Both the position numbers and the translations under genes were made by a program. This document shows positions 1-5,778 of a stretch of DNA of 5,956 nt, in pieces. Positions within the stretch are counted from its first letter, which is position 1. Every line of letters begins with the position of its first letter. Origin of the DNA: Omnitrophica WOR_2 bacterium RIFCSPHIGHO2_02_FULL_52_10 (GTDB taxonomy: Bacteria > Omnitrophota > Gorgyraeia > Zapsychrales > Zapsychraceae); NCBI GenBank assembly GCA_001805655.1, contig MHGR01000064.1, positions 1-5,956 of the forward strand, in the 5' to 3' direction. Below the pieces are notes generated by a model. It worked only from the letters and a program-made list of their open reading frames with translations, ran no database searches and had not been told where the DNA came from.

Positions 1-2342
1 CCGTCATCCGGGGACGGAAGGGCGAATACCGCCAGATCGCCGGCCAAATCGCGAAAGCCGGGTTTACGCGCCTGCGCGCCGACGGCCGGATTTATCATGT
101 AGAGGACAAAGTCAAGCTCGATAAATTCAAGATCCATCAAATTGAAGTGGTGGTTGACCGGCTCACGGTGAAGCCGGGGATCAAAAAGCGGTTAACCGAT
201 TCCATCGAAACGGCCTTGCACACCGGCGGCGGCATCCTGACCATCGCCCCCGCGGATAAACCCGGCTCAAAATACCACTTTTCCGAACAAACATTCAGCG
301 AGCAATACGCCTGCGTGGATTGCGGAATCAACATCCCTGAAATAGAGCCGAGGACTTTCTCGTTCAATTCCCCCTACGGCGCCTGCCCGGACTGCAAGGG
401 ACTGGGCACCAAGATGGAGATCGACCCCGAGCTGCTCGTCCCGGATCCCGCAAAGCCCTGGGTGAACGCCATCTCCCCGGCGAAACGAGGACGGCGGGGC
501 TATTTGATGTATTACCGCGCGGTCATGCGGGAGCTGGCCGGGGACATCGGCATCGACCCCTACCAGCCCTTCAACAGCCTGCCTAAGGAAACAGTCAAGG
601 AAATCCTCTACGGATGCCCAACCATGATTTGGGGAAAACCTTATGAGGGCGCCATCCGTTACCTGGAGCGCATGTTCGCGGAAACCGACAACGATTGGCT
701 GAAAGATGAAATCTCGCGGTATATGTCCATTTCCCCGTGTCCCGCCTGCCGCGGGTCAAGATTGAAAAAGGAATCTTTGAGCGTAAAAATAAATGACAGG
801 AATATCGCTGAGGTGACGTCCCTTTCCGTCAAGGAAGCCAAACAGTTTTTCAAAAACCTGAAATTCAGCAAAGACAAGCAGGCCATCAGCGAAGCGATCC
901 TCAAGGAAATCCTCCGCCGTCTGGACTTCTGCATTAATGTCGGCCTGGAATACCTGACCCTGGACAGGCGCAGCTCCACATTATCCGGCGGCGAGGCCGA
1001 GCGCATCCGCCTGGCAACACAAGTCGGGTCCGGGCTGGTGGGGGTCATCTATATCCTCGATGAACCCAGCATTGGGCTCCATCAAAAAGACAATGAGCGC
1101 CTGCTGGCAACGCTGCATGCCCTGCGGGATCTCGGTAACACGCTGATTGTTGTCGAGCATGATGAGGAAACGATCCGCCGCGCCGATTACGTGATCGATA
1201 TCGGCCCGGGGGCGGGGGAGCTCGGGGGCAGGATCATTTACGCCGGCGATGTCGCCGGACTTCTAAAATGCACGCAGTCCGCCACCGGCAGGTACCTCAG
1301 CGGGCACTTGAAGATTCCCACCCCAGCCCGGCGCCGCCCCGCAGACGCCACAAAAAAGCTGAAAATCATCGGCGCCCAAGAGCATAATCTCAAGAACATT
1401 GACGTCACCATCCCCCTGGGGACCTTCACGTGCGTTACGGGCGTGTCCGGCTCGGGAAAATCCACTCTCGTTGATGATATCCTGTACAAGTCTCTGGCGC
1501 AGAGAATTTATCACTCCAAAGATAAGCCGGGGAAGCATAAAAAAATAACCGGCGCCGAATATGTCGACAAGATCATTGAAGTCGACCAGTCCCCGATCGG
1601 CCGGACGCCCCGGTCCAATCCGGCGACGTATACCGGCGTATTCAACCACATCCGGGATATTTTCAGCCAGTTGCCCGACTCAAAAATGCGCGGCTACAAA
1701 CCGGGGAGGTTCAGTTTTAACGTGAAAGGCGGCCGGTGTGAGGCCTGCCGCGGGGATGGGATCAAAAAAATCGAAATGCACTTCCTGCCGGACGTCTATG
1801 TGGAATGCGAGGTGTGCATGGGCAAGCGCTTTACGGAGCAGACGCTGGAAGTTTATTTCAAAGACAAGAACATCGCTGACATCCTGGGCTTGCCTGTCAT
1901 CGATGCACTGAAAACTTTCGAAAACATCCCTAAAGCCAGGAAAATCCTGCAGACGCTCGATGACGTCGGCTTGGGATACATAAAGCTGGGGCAGTCGGCG
2001 ACCACGCTGTCGGGCGGCGAGGCGCAAAGGGTCAAGCTGGCCAGCGAGTTGTGCAAGCCCTCAACGGATGACACCTTTTACATCCTCGATGAGCCCACGA
2101 CCGGCCTGCATTTTGCTGATGTGGAAAAACTCCTGCAGGTTTTGCAGCGCTTGGTCGACAAAGGCAATACCGTGCTTGTCATCGAGCATAACCTGGAGGT
2201 GATCAAGAACGCGGATTATATCATCGATCTCGGGCCGGACGGCGGCGACAGGGGGGGCGAGGTGGTCTTCGAAGGTCCGCCCGAGGAACTCGTCAAGCAC
2301 AAGACCTCCCACACAGCGGAATTCCTGAAGAGAATACTTTGA
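1..2342 (+). CDS. uvrA: UvrA, excinuclease ABC subunit A (5'-truncated by window edge)
   Basis: DNA-damage sensor of nucleotide excision repair; a dimeric ATPase that delivers UvrB to lesions in the cytoplasm. The reading frame is open from base 3 to the TGA at 2340-2342, giving 779 residues. Against a usual ~940, about 160 N-terminal residues, including the first Walker A, lie outside the window. Numbering from base 3, I see: the conserved VVRGRKGEY-like stretch at the very start (here VIRGRKGEY); zinc module 1, CX2CX20CX2C, Cys104/107/128/131; CPACRGSRL from 246; first ABC signature LSGGE at 327 and Walker B ILDEPS around 351-356; second Walker A GVSGSGKST at 480-488 (Lys486); zinc module 2, CX2CX19CX2C, Cys579/582/602/605; second signature LSGGE at 669 and Walker B ILDEPT with Asp696; H-loop VIEH downstream. 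All expected motifs are intact and the C-terminus ends at the normal place. GTG 147 is an internal codon, not the start. No convincing terminator follows. Confidence 0.98.
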   Translation, partial: VIRGRKGEYRQIAGQIAKAGFTRLRADGRIYHVEDKVKLDKFKIHQIEVVVDRLTVKPGIKKRLTDSIETALHTGGGILTIAPADKPGSKYHFSEQTFSEQYACVDCGINIPEIEPRTFSFNSPYGACPDCKGLGTKMEIDPELLVPDPAKPWVNAISPAKRGRRGYLMYYRAVMRELAGDIGIDPYQPFNSLPKETVKEILYGCPTMIWGKPYEGAIRYLERMFAETDNDWLKDEISRYMSISPCPACRGSRLKKESLSVKINDRNIAEVTSLSVKEAKQFFKNLKFSKDKQAISEAILKEILRRLDFCINVGLEYLTLDRRSSTLSGGEAERIRLATQVGSGLVGVIYILDEPSIGLHQKDNERLLATLHALRDLGNTLIVVEHDEETIRRADYVIDIGPGAGELGGRIIYAGDVAGLLKCTQSATGRYLSGHLKIPTPARRRPADATKKLKIIGAQEHNLKNIDVTIPLGTFTCVTGVSGSGKSTLVDDILYKSLAQRIYHSKDKPGKHKKITGAEYVDKIIEVDQSPIGRTPRSNPATYTGVFNHIRDIFSQLPDSKMRGYKPGRFSFNVKGGRCEACRGDGIKKIEMHFLPDVYVECEVCMGKRFTEQTLEVYFKDKNIADILGLPVIDALKTFENIPKARKILQTLDDVGLGYIKLGQSATTLSGGEAQRVKLASELCKPSTDDTFYILDEPTTGLHFADVEKLLQVLQRLVDKGNTVLVIEHNLEVIKNADYIIDLGPDGGDRGGEVVFEGPPEELVKHKTSHTAEFLKRIL

Positions 2343-2364
2343 CCTGCCAAGCATGGGCAAAGTT

Positions 2365-2392
2365 TTGACTTTTGAGCAAACTTCAGTATAAT
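2365..2392 (+). promoter_or_regulatory. Sigma70-type promoter for the trehalose operon
   Basis: A -35 hexamer TTGACT (2365-2370; consensus TTGACA, one mismatch) is separated by 16 bp from a perfect -10 TATAAT (2387-2392). Transcription would start near 2398-2401 and run toward otsA. The position, 22 bp after the uvrA stop codon, makes this the likely start of a transcription unit separate from uvrA. The match is seen directly; that it is active is inferred. Confidence 0.75.
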
Positions 2393-2415
2393 AAAAGAAA
2401 TCATTGTTCTTTTAT
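2391..2415. promoter_or_regulatory. Perfect 9-bp palindrome at the predicted transcription start
   Basis: ATAAAAGAA (2391-2399) is an exact inverted repeat of TTCTTTTAT (2407-2415), around a 7-nt centre. It overlaps the last bases of the -10 box and spans the expected +1 site. That is where a repressor operator would sit. An alternative is an AT-rich stem at the 5' end of the mRNA, or a weak terminator for uvrA readthrough. The repeat is certain; its function is inferred. Confidence 0.45.
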
Positions 2416-2561
2416 AAATCCCATAGGTCATTACACAGTAAGATATTTGACAACGGAATCGCCGTATTCTCTTAGCGACTCGCGCTGACACACAAAAAAA
2501 CGCCAAACCCAAGCAATTTCTTTTCAAATCTGCGATTGGAGCCGGAATAAACAATCTTTGT

Positions 2562-2565
2562 GGAG
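2562..2565 (+). promoter_or_regulatory. Shine-Dalgarno GGAG for the leader ORF
   Basis: GGAG lies 8 nt before ATG 2574, close to ideal spacing, with a purine-rich AAGAG in between. It is a better ribosome binding site than the one in front of otsA itself, where only TTGAG (2644-2648), 6 nt before ATG 2655, is visible. This contrast is the main reason to take the leader ORF seriously. Confidence 0.5.
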
Positions 2566-2573
2566 ATTAAGAG

Positions 2574-2627
2574 ATGATCGAACCGCCATCTGAAGTCATT
2601 TCAGGTGACGGCCTTTTCTTTCAATGA
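2574..2627 (+). CDS. Possible 17-codon leader peptide upstream of otsA
   Basis: ATG 2574 opens a 17-residue ORF, MIEPPSEVISGDGLFFQ, ending at TGA 2625-2627. It has a strong, well-spaced GGAG ribosome binding site. It is in the same frame as otsA, whose ATG lies 27 nt beyond this stop. It spans the whole terminator-like hairpin at 2583-2611, so ribosomes on it would keep that hairpin open. It has no run of codons for a single amino acid, so a classical amino-acid attenuator is not indicated. It could instead be the decayed start of a longer OtsA cut by a nonsense codon, or chance. No homologue is recognised. Confidence 0.35.
   Translation: MIEPPSEVISGDGLFFQ
2583..2622 (+). terminator. Intrinsic terminator-like hairpin (possible attenuator) in the otsA leader
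   Basis: Bases 2583-2594 (CCGCCATCTGAA) pair with 2600-2611 (TTCAGGTGACGG) around a 5-nt loop, GTCAT. Eleven of twelve positions pair, counting one G-U; C2586/A2608 is the only mismatch. The stem is followed by CCTTTTCTTTC (2612-2622), a T-rich tail on the + strand only. It lies between the promoter and otsA, and only ~33 nt remain before the otsA ATG, too little for a second full promoter. Transcripts reaching otsA would therefore have to read through it. Structure is seen; attenuation is inferred. Confidence 0.5.
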
Positions 2628-2641
2628 TCAACCATTGAAAG
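2618..2641 (+). repeat. Perfect 9-bp inverted repeat just upstream of otsA
   Basis: CTTTCAATG (2618-2626) is exactly complementary to CATTGAAAG (2633-2641), with the 6-nt loop ATCAAC. In RNA it would form a hairpin that takes up the T-rich tail of the preceding terminator-like stem, includes the leader-ORF stop codon, and ends 13 nt before the otsA ATG. It could influence termination or otsA translation, or be a protein-binding palindrome. Confidence 0.45.
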
Positions 2642-2654
2642 TCTTGAGCATACC

Positions 2655-4226
2655 ATGTGGACAAAGTCCGATTTACAAAAGCTCGTTCAAGAAAAACTGG
2701 GTGATTATTTGTTTTGTGTGGTTTCTAACCGCCAGCCTTACATCCATGTTTTTAAAAAGGGGCGGATCGAGTGCCAACGGGGAGTAGGAGGGGTGATTAG
2801 TGCTCTCGATCCCATCATGCAGACGTGTCAGGGAACATGGGTAGCTTATGGAAACGGCCAGGCCGACCGCCACGTGACGGATAACCAAGGGAAACTTATG
2901 GTTCCAGAGGGCAGCCCCCGCTATACTCTCAAACGGGTCTGGTTGACCAAGGAAGAAGAGCTGGGTTATTACTATGGGTACTCCAACGAAGTTTTGTGGC
3001 CAATCAGCCATACCGCCTTCCGCCGGCCGATCTTCCGAAGAGAAGACTGGGAACATTACAAAAAGGTGAATGAGAAATTCGCTCGGGCGGTCATGGAAGA
3101 GGTGGGGAATAAAAAGGCCTTTGTCTGGATTCAGGACTATCATTTGTGTCTTCTGGCAAAGTTTTTAAAACAAATGGCCCCTGCCCAAATCATCACGGCC
3201 CATTTTTGGCATATCCCCTGGCCGAGTTACGAGACCTTTCGCATTTGTCCGCAACGCAGGGAACTTTTAGAGGGACTCCTGGCAAATGACCTTTTAGGAT
3301 TTCATATCCGTTATCACTGCAATAACTTTTTTGATGTGATTGACCGTGAAATCGAAAGCAAGATCGATCGGGAGCGCTATTCCGTATTTAAAGGAACGCA
3401 TGAAACGCTGATCCGGCCTTATCCGATCAGCGTTGATTTCGAGGGGATCAATCAAATAGCGGAGTCAGAAGACGTCAGGCGCCATCAAGAGACTTTAATT
3501 CAGGAATTTGAACTCTCCAACTTAAAAGTCATTGTTGGCTTAGATCGAATTGATTACACCAAAGGTATCCCGGAGAAATTGCGGGCGGTGGACCGGCTGC
3601 TGAAAAATCATCCTGAACTTAAGGAAAAAATCGTTCTTCTGCAGATCGGAGTAGTGACGCGCCTGCATCTTCATGAGTATAAAGACTTAAACGACGAGAT
3701 CAATAGTTTGGTCGAAGAGATCAACTGGAAGCATTCCACCGATGGATGGAAGCCGATTGTCTTTGTCCGTCGGCACTTTTCTCTGCCGGAGGTGCTGGCG
3801 CTATATCGTATCGGCGATGTCGGTATTGTGAGCTCTCTTCACGACGGCATGAATCTGGTGGCCAAGGAATATGTCTCCAGCCGGTCGGATAACGGGGGGA
3901 TGCTCGTGTTAAGTCAATTCACTGGGGCGTCTCGGGAATTAACCGATGCTGTTTTGATAAATCCCTATGATCGGAATCAGTTTAGTGATGGAATCTACAC
4001 GGCCCTGACGCTTGCCGAGGAAGATCGTCAAGGGCGGATGATGAGAATGAGAGAAATCATCCAGCACAACAATATCTTCCGCTGGGCAGGGAAAATCATC
4101 TCGGATTTGCTGAAATTCAAATTTAAGGATGACGAAATTAAATATAAAATGTCTGATCCGGCCGAGAGTTTTAGGTTGTCTTACCCAGCGGATCATTCTA
4201 AAAATCAAAGAGCGAAAGATTCTTAG
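2655..4226 (+). CDS. otsA: Trehalose-6-phosphate synthase, GT20 family
   Basis: Cytoplasmic retaining glycosyltransferase joining UDP-glucose to glucose-6-phosphate to give trehalose-6-phosphate. The 523 residues align by eye along most of the length of E. coli OtsA (~470 residues). Ligand residues that I can match are kept: Arg26 in VSNR (E. coli Arg9), GVGG 43-46, Tyr106 and Trp115 in the YYYGYSNEVLWP stretch (Tyr76, Trp85), Asp161 in QDYHL (Asp130), His186 in WHIPWP (His154), Arg298 and Lys303 in DRIDYTKG (Arg262, Lys267), and DGMNLVAKE 397-405. His396 replaces the arginine usual before DGMN. The NRQPYIH start and HIRYHC stretch resemble an OtsA branch I recall from several environmental phyla, some members with an extra N-terminal sensor region, absent here. 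ATG 2655 is the first start after an in-frame TGA. The last ~9 residues and the stop come from a palindromic repeat. otsB follows with no gap. A glucosylglycerol-phosphate synthase is a less likely alternative. Confidence 0.93.
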   Translation: MWTKSDLQKLVQEKLGDYLFCVVSNRQPYIHVFKKGRIECQRGVGGVISALDPIMQTCQGTWVAYGNGQADRHVTDNQGKLMVPEGSPRYTLKRVWLTKEEELGYYYGYSNEVLWPISHTAFRRPIFRREDWEHYKKVNEKFARAVMEEVGNKKAFVWIQDYHLCLLAKFLKQMAPAQIITAHFWHIPWPSYETFRICPQRRELLEGLLANDLLGFHIRYHCNNFFDVIDREIESKIDRERYSVFKGTHETLIRPYPISVDFEGINQIAESEDVRRHQETLIQEFELSNLKVIVGLDRIDYTKGIPEKLRAVDRLLKNHPELKEKIVLLQIGVVTRLHLHEYKDLNDEINSLVEEINWKHSTDGWKPIVFVRRHFSLPEVLALYRIGDVGIVSSLHDGMNLVAKEYVSSRSDNGGMLVLSQFTGASRELTDAVLINPYDRNQFSDGIYTALTLAEEDRQGRMMRMREIIQHNNIFRWAGKIISDLLKFKFKDDEIKYKMSDPAESFRLSYPADHSKNQRAKDS

Positions 4227-4261
4227 ATGAAGAGCCCTCGTCGTTTCGCTCTTCGGAATGA
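4193..4261. repeat. Dispersed-type palindromic repeat at the otsA/otsB junction
   Basis: The segment is a nested palindrome. TCATTC (4193-4198) is repeated inverted as GAATGA (4256-4261), and AAGAGCGAAA (4208-4217) is an exact inverted repeat of TTTCGCTCTT (4244-4253); a competing stem is GAAGAGC 4229-4235 with GCTCTTC 4248-4254. Read on the minus strand it begins TGTCATTCCGAAGAGCGAAA and translates to CHSEERNDEGSSSKNL. I recognise this as the type of peptide produced by dispersed intergenic repeats in many bacterial genomes, often misannotated as proteins. The centre of the palindrome is the TAG-ATG junction, so the element supplies the otsA stop and the otsB start. Only one copy is present in this window. 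Confidence 0.7.
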
Positions 4262-5105
4262 CAAGCGGGAAATACACCGACCCAGCCAATATCTTTTTGA
4301 TGCTTGGAATTGTCTGAAACAAGAAATCCAGCTCCGTGATTTGTTGTTATTCTTGGATTATGATGGTACCCTGACGCCGATTGCCGCAACGCCCGCAAAG
4401 GCCATCCTTGATGCTGAAACAAAGAAGGTACTAAAGAAACTTTCCAAGATTTCGTCGTGCCGGCTGATTGTTATCAGCGGCAGGGCTTTGAAAGACATCA
4501 AAAGGATGGTTGGGGTCAATCATATTACCTACGTTGGAAACCACGGTTTCGAAATTGAAGGCTTAGACAAGAAATTTGACGGCTTGATCTTTTTGCGCTT
4601 TCGATACGCACGGAATCGTATTCGAGAGAAGATCCGCACCCAATTGATTCCTTCCATTCCTGGTGTACACTTGGAGGATAAAGGAATTACCCTGAGTCTT
4701 CATTACCGTGGGGTCAATGCAAAAAAAGAAACGGAAGTGAAGACACTTTTTCATGAAATCATCAAGCCATATCTCAGTCAGAGAAAGATCAAATTGAGTT
4801 ATGGGAAAAAAGTTTTAGAAATCAGACCGCCCATCGCATGGGATAAGGGCAAAGCGGTATGGTGGTTACTCAAAAAAACACAAACGGCAAAGAAAACAAA
4901 ACCGGTTTTGCCGATTTATATCGGTGATGACCAGACCGATGAAGATGCGTTCAAGGTCTTACGGGGATTGGGCCTGACGATTCGTGTGGGTCGGCATCGA
5001 TCTTCCAGAGCTGAATATTATCTGAACAACCCCAACGACGTGGTCCGATTCCTTAAGCAAATTCTTGAACTCAAAAGAAAGACACCAAATGCCGGGGCTC
5101 AATAA
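4227..5105 (+). CDS. otsB: Trehalose-6-phosphate phosphatase, HAD superfamily
   Basis: Removes the phosphate from trehalose-6-phosphate to release trehalose, completing the step begun by OtsA. The 292-residue protein has the expected HAD signatures: motif I DYDGTLTPI at 44-52 (nucleophile Asp44, acid/base Asp46), motif II SGR at 84-86, family-typical YVGNHGFEIEG at 102-112, LEIRPPIAWDKGKAV at 197-211 with the motif III lysine, and motif IV GDDQTDEDAF at 233-242 for magnesium. The cap lies roughly between residues 113 and 190. ATG 4227 directly follows the otsA stop (TAGATG), suggesting translational coupling. It is the only ATG, GTG or TTG before the conserved core near residue 38, yet residues 1-12 (MKSPRRFALRND) are encoded by the palindromic repeat, so the N-terminus looks foreign to the family. 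The conserved part seems to begin at QYLFDAW (21-27). The 3' end overlaps the next gene by 17 nt. Confidence 0.93.
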   Translation: MKSPRRFALRNDKREIHRPSQYLFDAWNCLKQEIQLRDLLLFLDYDGTLTPIAATPAKAILDAETKKVLKKLSKISSCRLIVISGRALKDIKRMVGVNHITYVGNHGFEIEGLDKKFDGLIFLRFRYARNRIREKIRTQLIPSIPGVHLEDKGITLSLHYRGVNAKKETEVKTLFHEIIKPYLSQRKIKLSYGKKVLEIRPPIAWDKGKAVWWLLKKTQTAKKTKPVLPIYIGDDQTDEDAFKVLRGLGLTIRVGRHRSSRAEYYLNNPNDVVRFLKQILELKRKTPNAGAQ

Positions 5106-5778
5106 AGCTAAAGAACCGTTTCATTTTTACACACGTCTCAATTTATCCGAACTGACCGGATTAAAGGCAGCTACTCTCAGTGAACTGCTCGATCTTATCA
5201 AAACCGTCTCGGGTTCATCGATTTATCACCACACTCACCGGTATATTCAACAGCACCAGTACCTCTCGCCAGAGCCGCCCAATGATTTCGCGTACTGGGT
5301 ACGGGAATTCCTCGGCGAAAAGGAATTGGGAGAACGTCTGGCGAGTGTCGATACCGTTCAGTTCTCGACAATCCGGAGTCTGCGCGAGAAAATCTTTGTG
5401 ACCATCGAAGAATATTTGAAGAAATACCCCTCCTCTCGAAATAAATTCGTCCACGAGGGCCAGGAGTTTCACTTTATCAAATCGGTAAGTTTCGTTCTAC
5501 CAACAAAATACATTGTTCATGACCTCCGGGAATTTGCCGATGCGCTCCTCAGAGTCACAATCGAATCCATCTATTTTCATGTATTTGAAGCCAGATTGAG
5601 GCTCGAAAAAGGGACGAATGATTTTTCGCATTGGATTGAGGCATCCTTAGGAGATAAAGGCCTAGCCAACCGAATCGCCCGTTGCGATCCCTACACATAT
5701 ACGATGGAAAATTTAAGGACATTTCTGATCGCCCAGATCGAAAAGAGACTTGCGGAGTATCATGCCGAATATCGATGA
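5089..5778 (+). CDS. Uncharacterised duplicated-domain protein (DUF5752-like) in trehalose operon
   Basis: A soluble 229-residue protein with no signal peptide or membrane segment. It resembles what I recall as the DUF5752 family; function unknown. It consists of two copies of one domain, residues 11-110 and 127-221. FHF 11-13 matches FHF 127-129; SIYHH 44-48 matches SIYFH 160-164; NDFAYWVREFLGEKELGERL from 65 matches NDFSHWIEASLGDKGLANRI from 177. Spacing is identical (33 residues from FHF to SIY, 23 from NDF to the Asp of SVD or RCD), apart from four extra residues in copy 1 around PEPP. His12/128, His48/164 and Trp70/182 are kept in both. ATG 5089 is preferred because a purine-rich GAAAG (5077-5081) sits 7 nt before it; the in-frame TTG at 5065 would add 8 residues. 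It overlaps otsB and treT by 17 nt each. Context suggests a role with trehalose enzymes, perhaps as partner or regulator of TreT; this is inference. Confidence 0.8.
   Translation: MPGLNKAKEPFHFYTRLNLSELTGLKAATLSELLDLIKTVSGSSIYHHTHRYIQQHQYLSPEPPNDFAYWVREFLGEKELGERLASVDTVQFSTIRSLREKIFVTIEEYLKKYPSSRNKFVHEGQEFHFIKSVSFVLPTKYIVHDLREFADALLRVTIESIYFHVFEARLRLEKGTNDFSHWIEASLGDKGLANRIARCDPYTYTMENLRTFLIAQIEKRLAEYHAEYR
5119..5418 (+). other. Domain copy 1 of the duplicated-domain protein
   Basis: Residues 11-110. Order: FHF start, a helix-like LSELLDLIK stretch, SIYHHTH, a YLSPEPP insert absent from copy 2, NDFAYW, LGEKELGERLASVD, then SLREKIFVTIEEYL. It is the more histidine-rich copy, with HHTH at 47-50 and a further His at 56. 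Confidence 0.75.
5467..5751 (+). other. Domain copy 2 of the duplicated-domain protein
   Basis: Residues 127-221. It follows the same order as copy 1: FHF, DLREFADALLRV, SIYFHVF, NDFSHW, LGDKGLANRIARCD, then NLRTFLIAQIEKRL. The copies have diverged well beyond recent duplication at DNA level, so the duplication is probably ancient and family-wide. Confidence 0.75.

Larger units (their letters stand above)
2343..2654. other. 312-bp intergenic region: leader of the trehalose operon
   Basis: This gap between uvrA and otsA contains no long ORF in keeping with the neighbours. It is AT-rich near 2360-2420 and holds a promoter, several inverted repeats, a short leader ORF with a good ribosome binding site and a terminator-like hairpin, each listed separately. 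A further small stem is TTAGCG 2472-2477 with CGCTGA 2483-2488 (loop ACTCG, one G-U pair), followed by an A-rich run rather than a T-run. If the promoter call is right, the 5' untranslated leader of otsA is about 255 nt, unusually long for an ordinary biosynthetic operon. I do not recognise a known riboswitch class in it. Confidence 0.7.

Noticed and set aside
1263..1649. Minus-strand 128-codon ORF opposite uvrA (and similar ones at 659-1048 and 1680-2027)
   Set aside because: Antisense open frames are expected opposite GC-rich uvrA; the sense frame has all diagnostic motifs.
2343..2380. Intrinsic terminator for uvrA (TGCC/GGCA around 2344-2360 then TTTT)
   Set aside because: Only about four pairs form and the T-run is interrupted and falls in the -35 region of the promoter, so it does not meet a reasonable standard.
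2400..2620. Known riboswitch (c-di-AMP ydaO type, c-di-GMP GEMM type or glycine) in the otsA leader
   Set aside because: The leader length and gene context would suit one, but I could not find the conserved core sequences of these classes. A covariance-model search of 2395-2655 would decide.
2605..2787. Plus-strand 60-codon ORF overlapping the start of otsA in another frame
   Set aside because: No convincing ribosome binding site, no recognised similarity, and it lies mostly over the conserved N-terminus of OtsA.
4198..4422. Minus-strand ORF of 74 codons containing CHSEERNDEGSSSKNL
   Set aside because: It runs antisense to otsA/otsB and its only recognisable part is the reverse reading of the palindromic repeat, a known source of false protein calls.
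5180..5401. Plus-strand 73-codon ORF inside the duplicated-domain gene
   Set aside because: It is a shifted-frame shadow; the overlapped frame shows two conserved domain copies and this one shows nothing recognisable.
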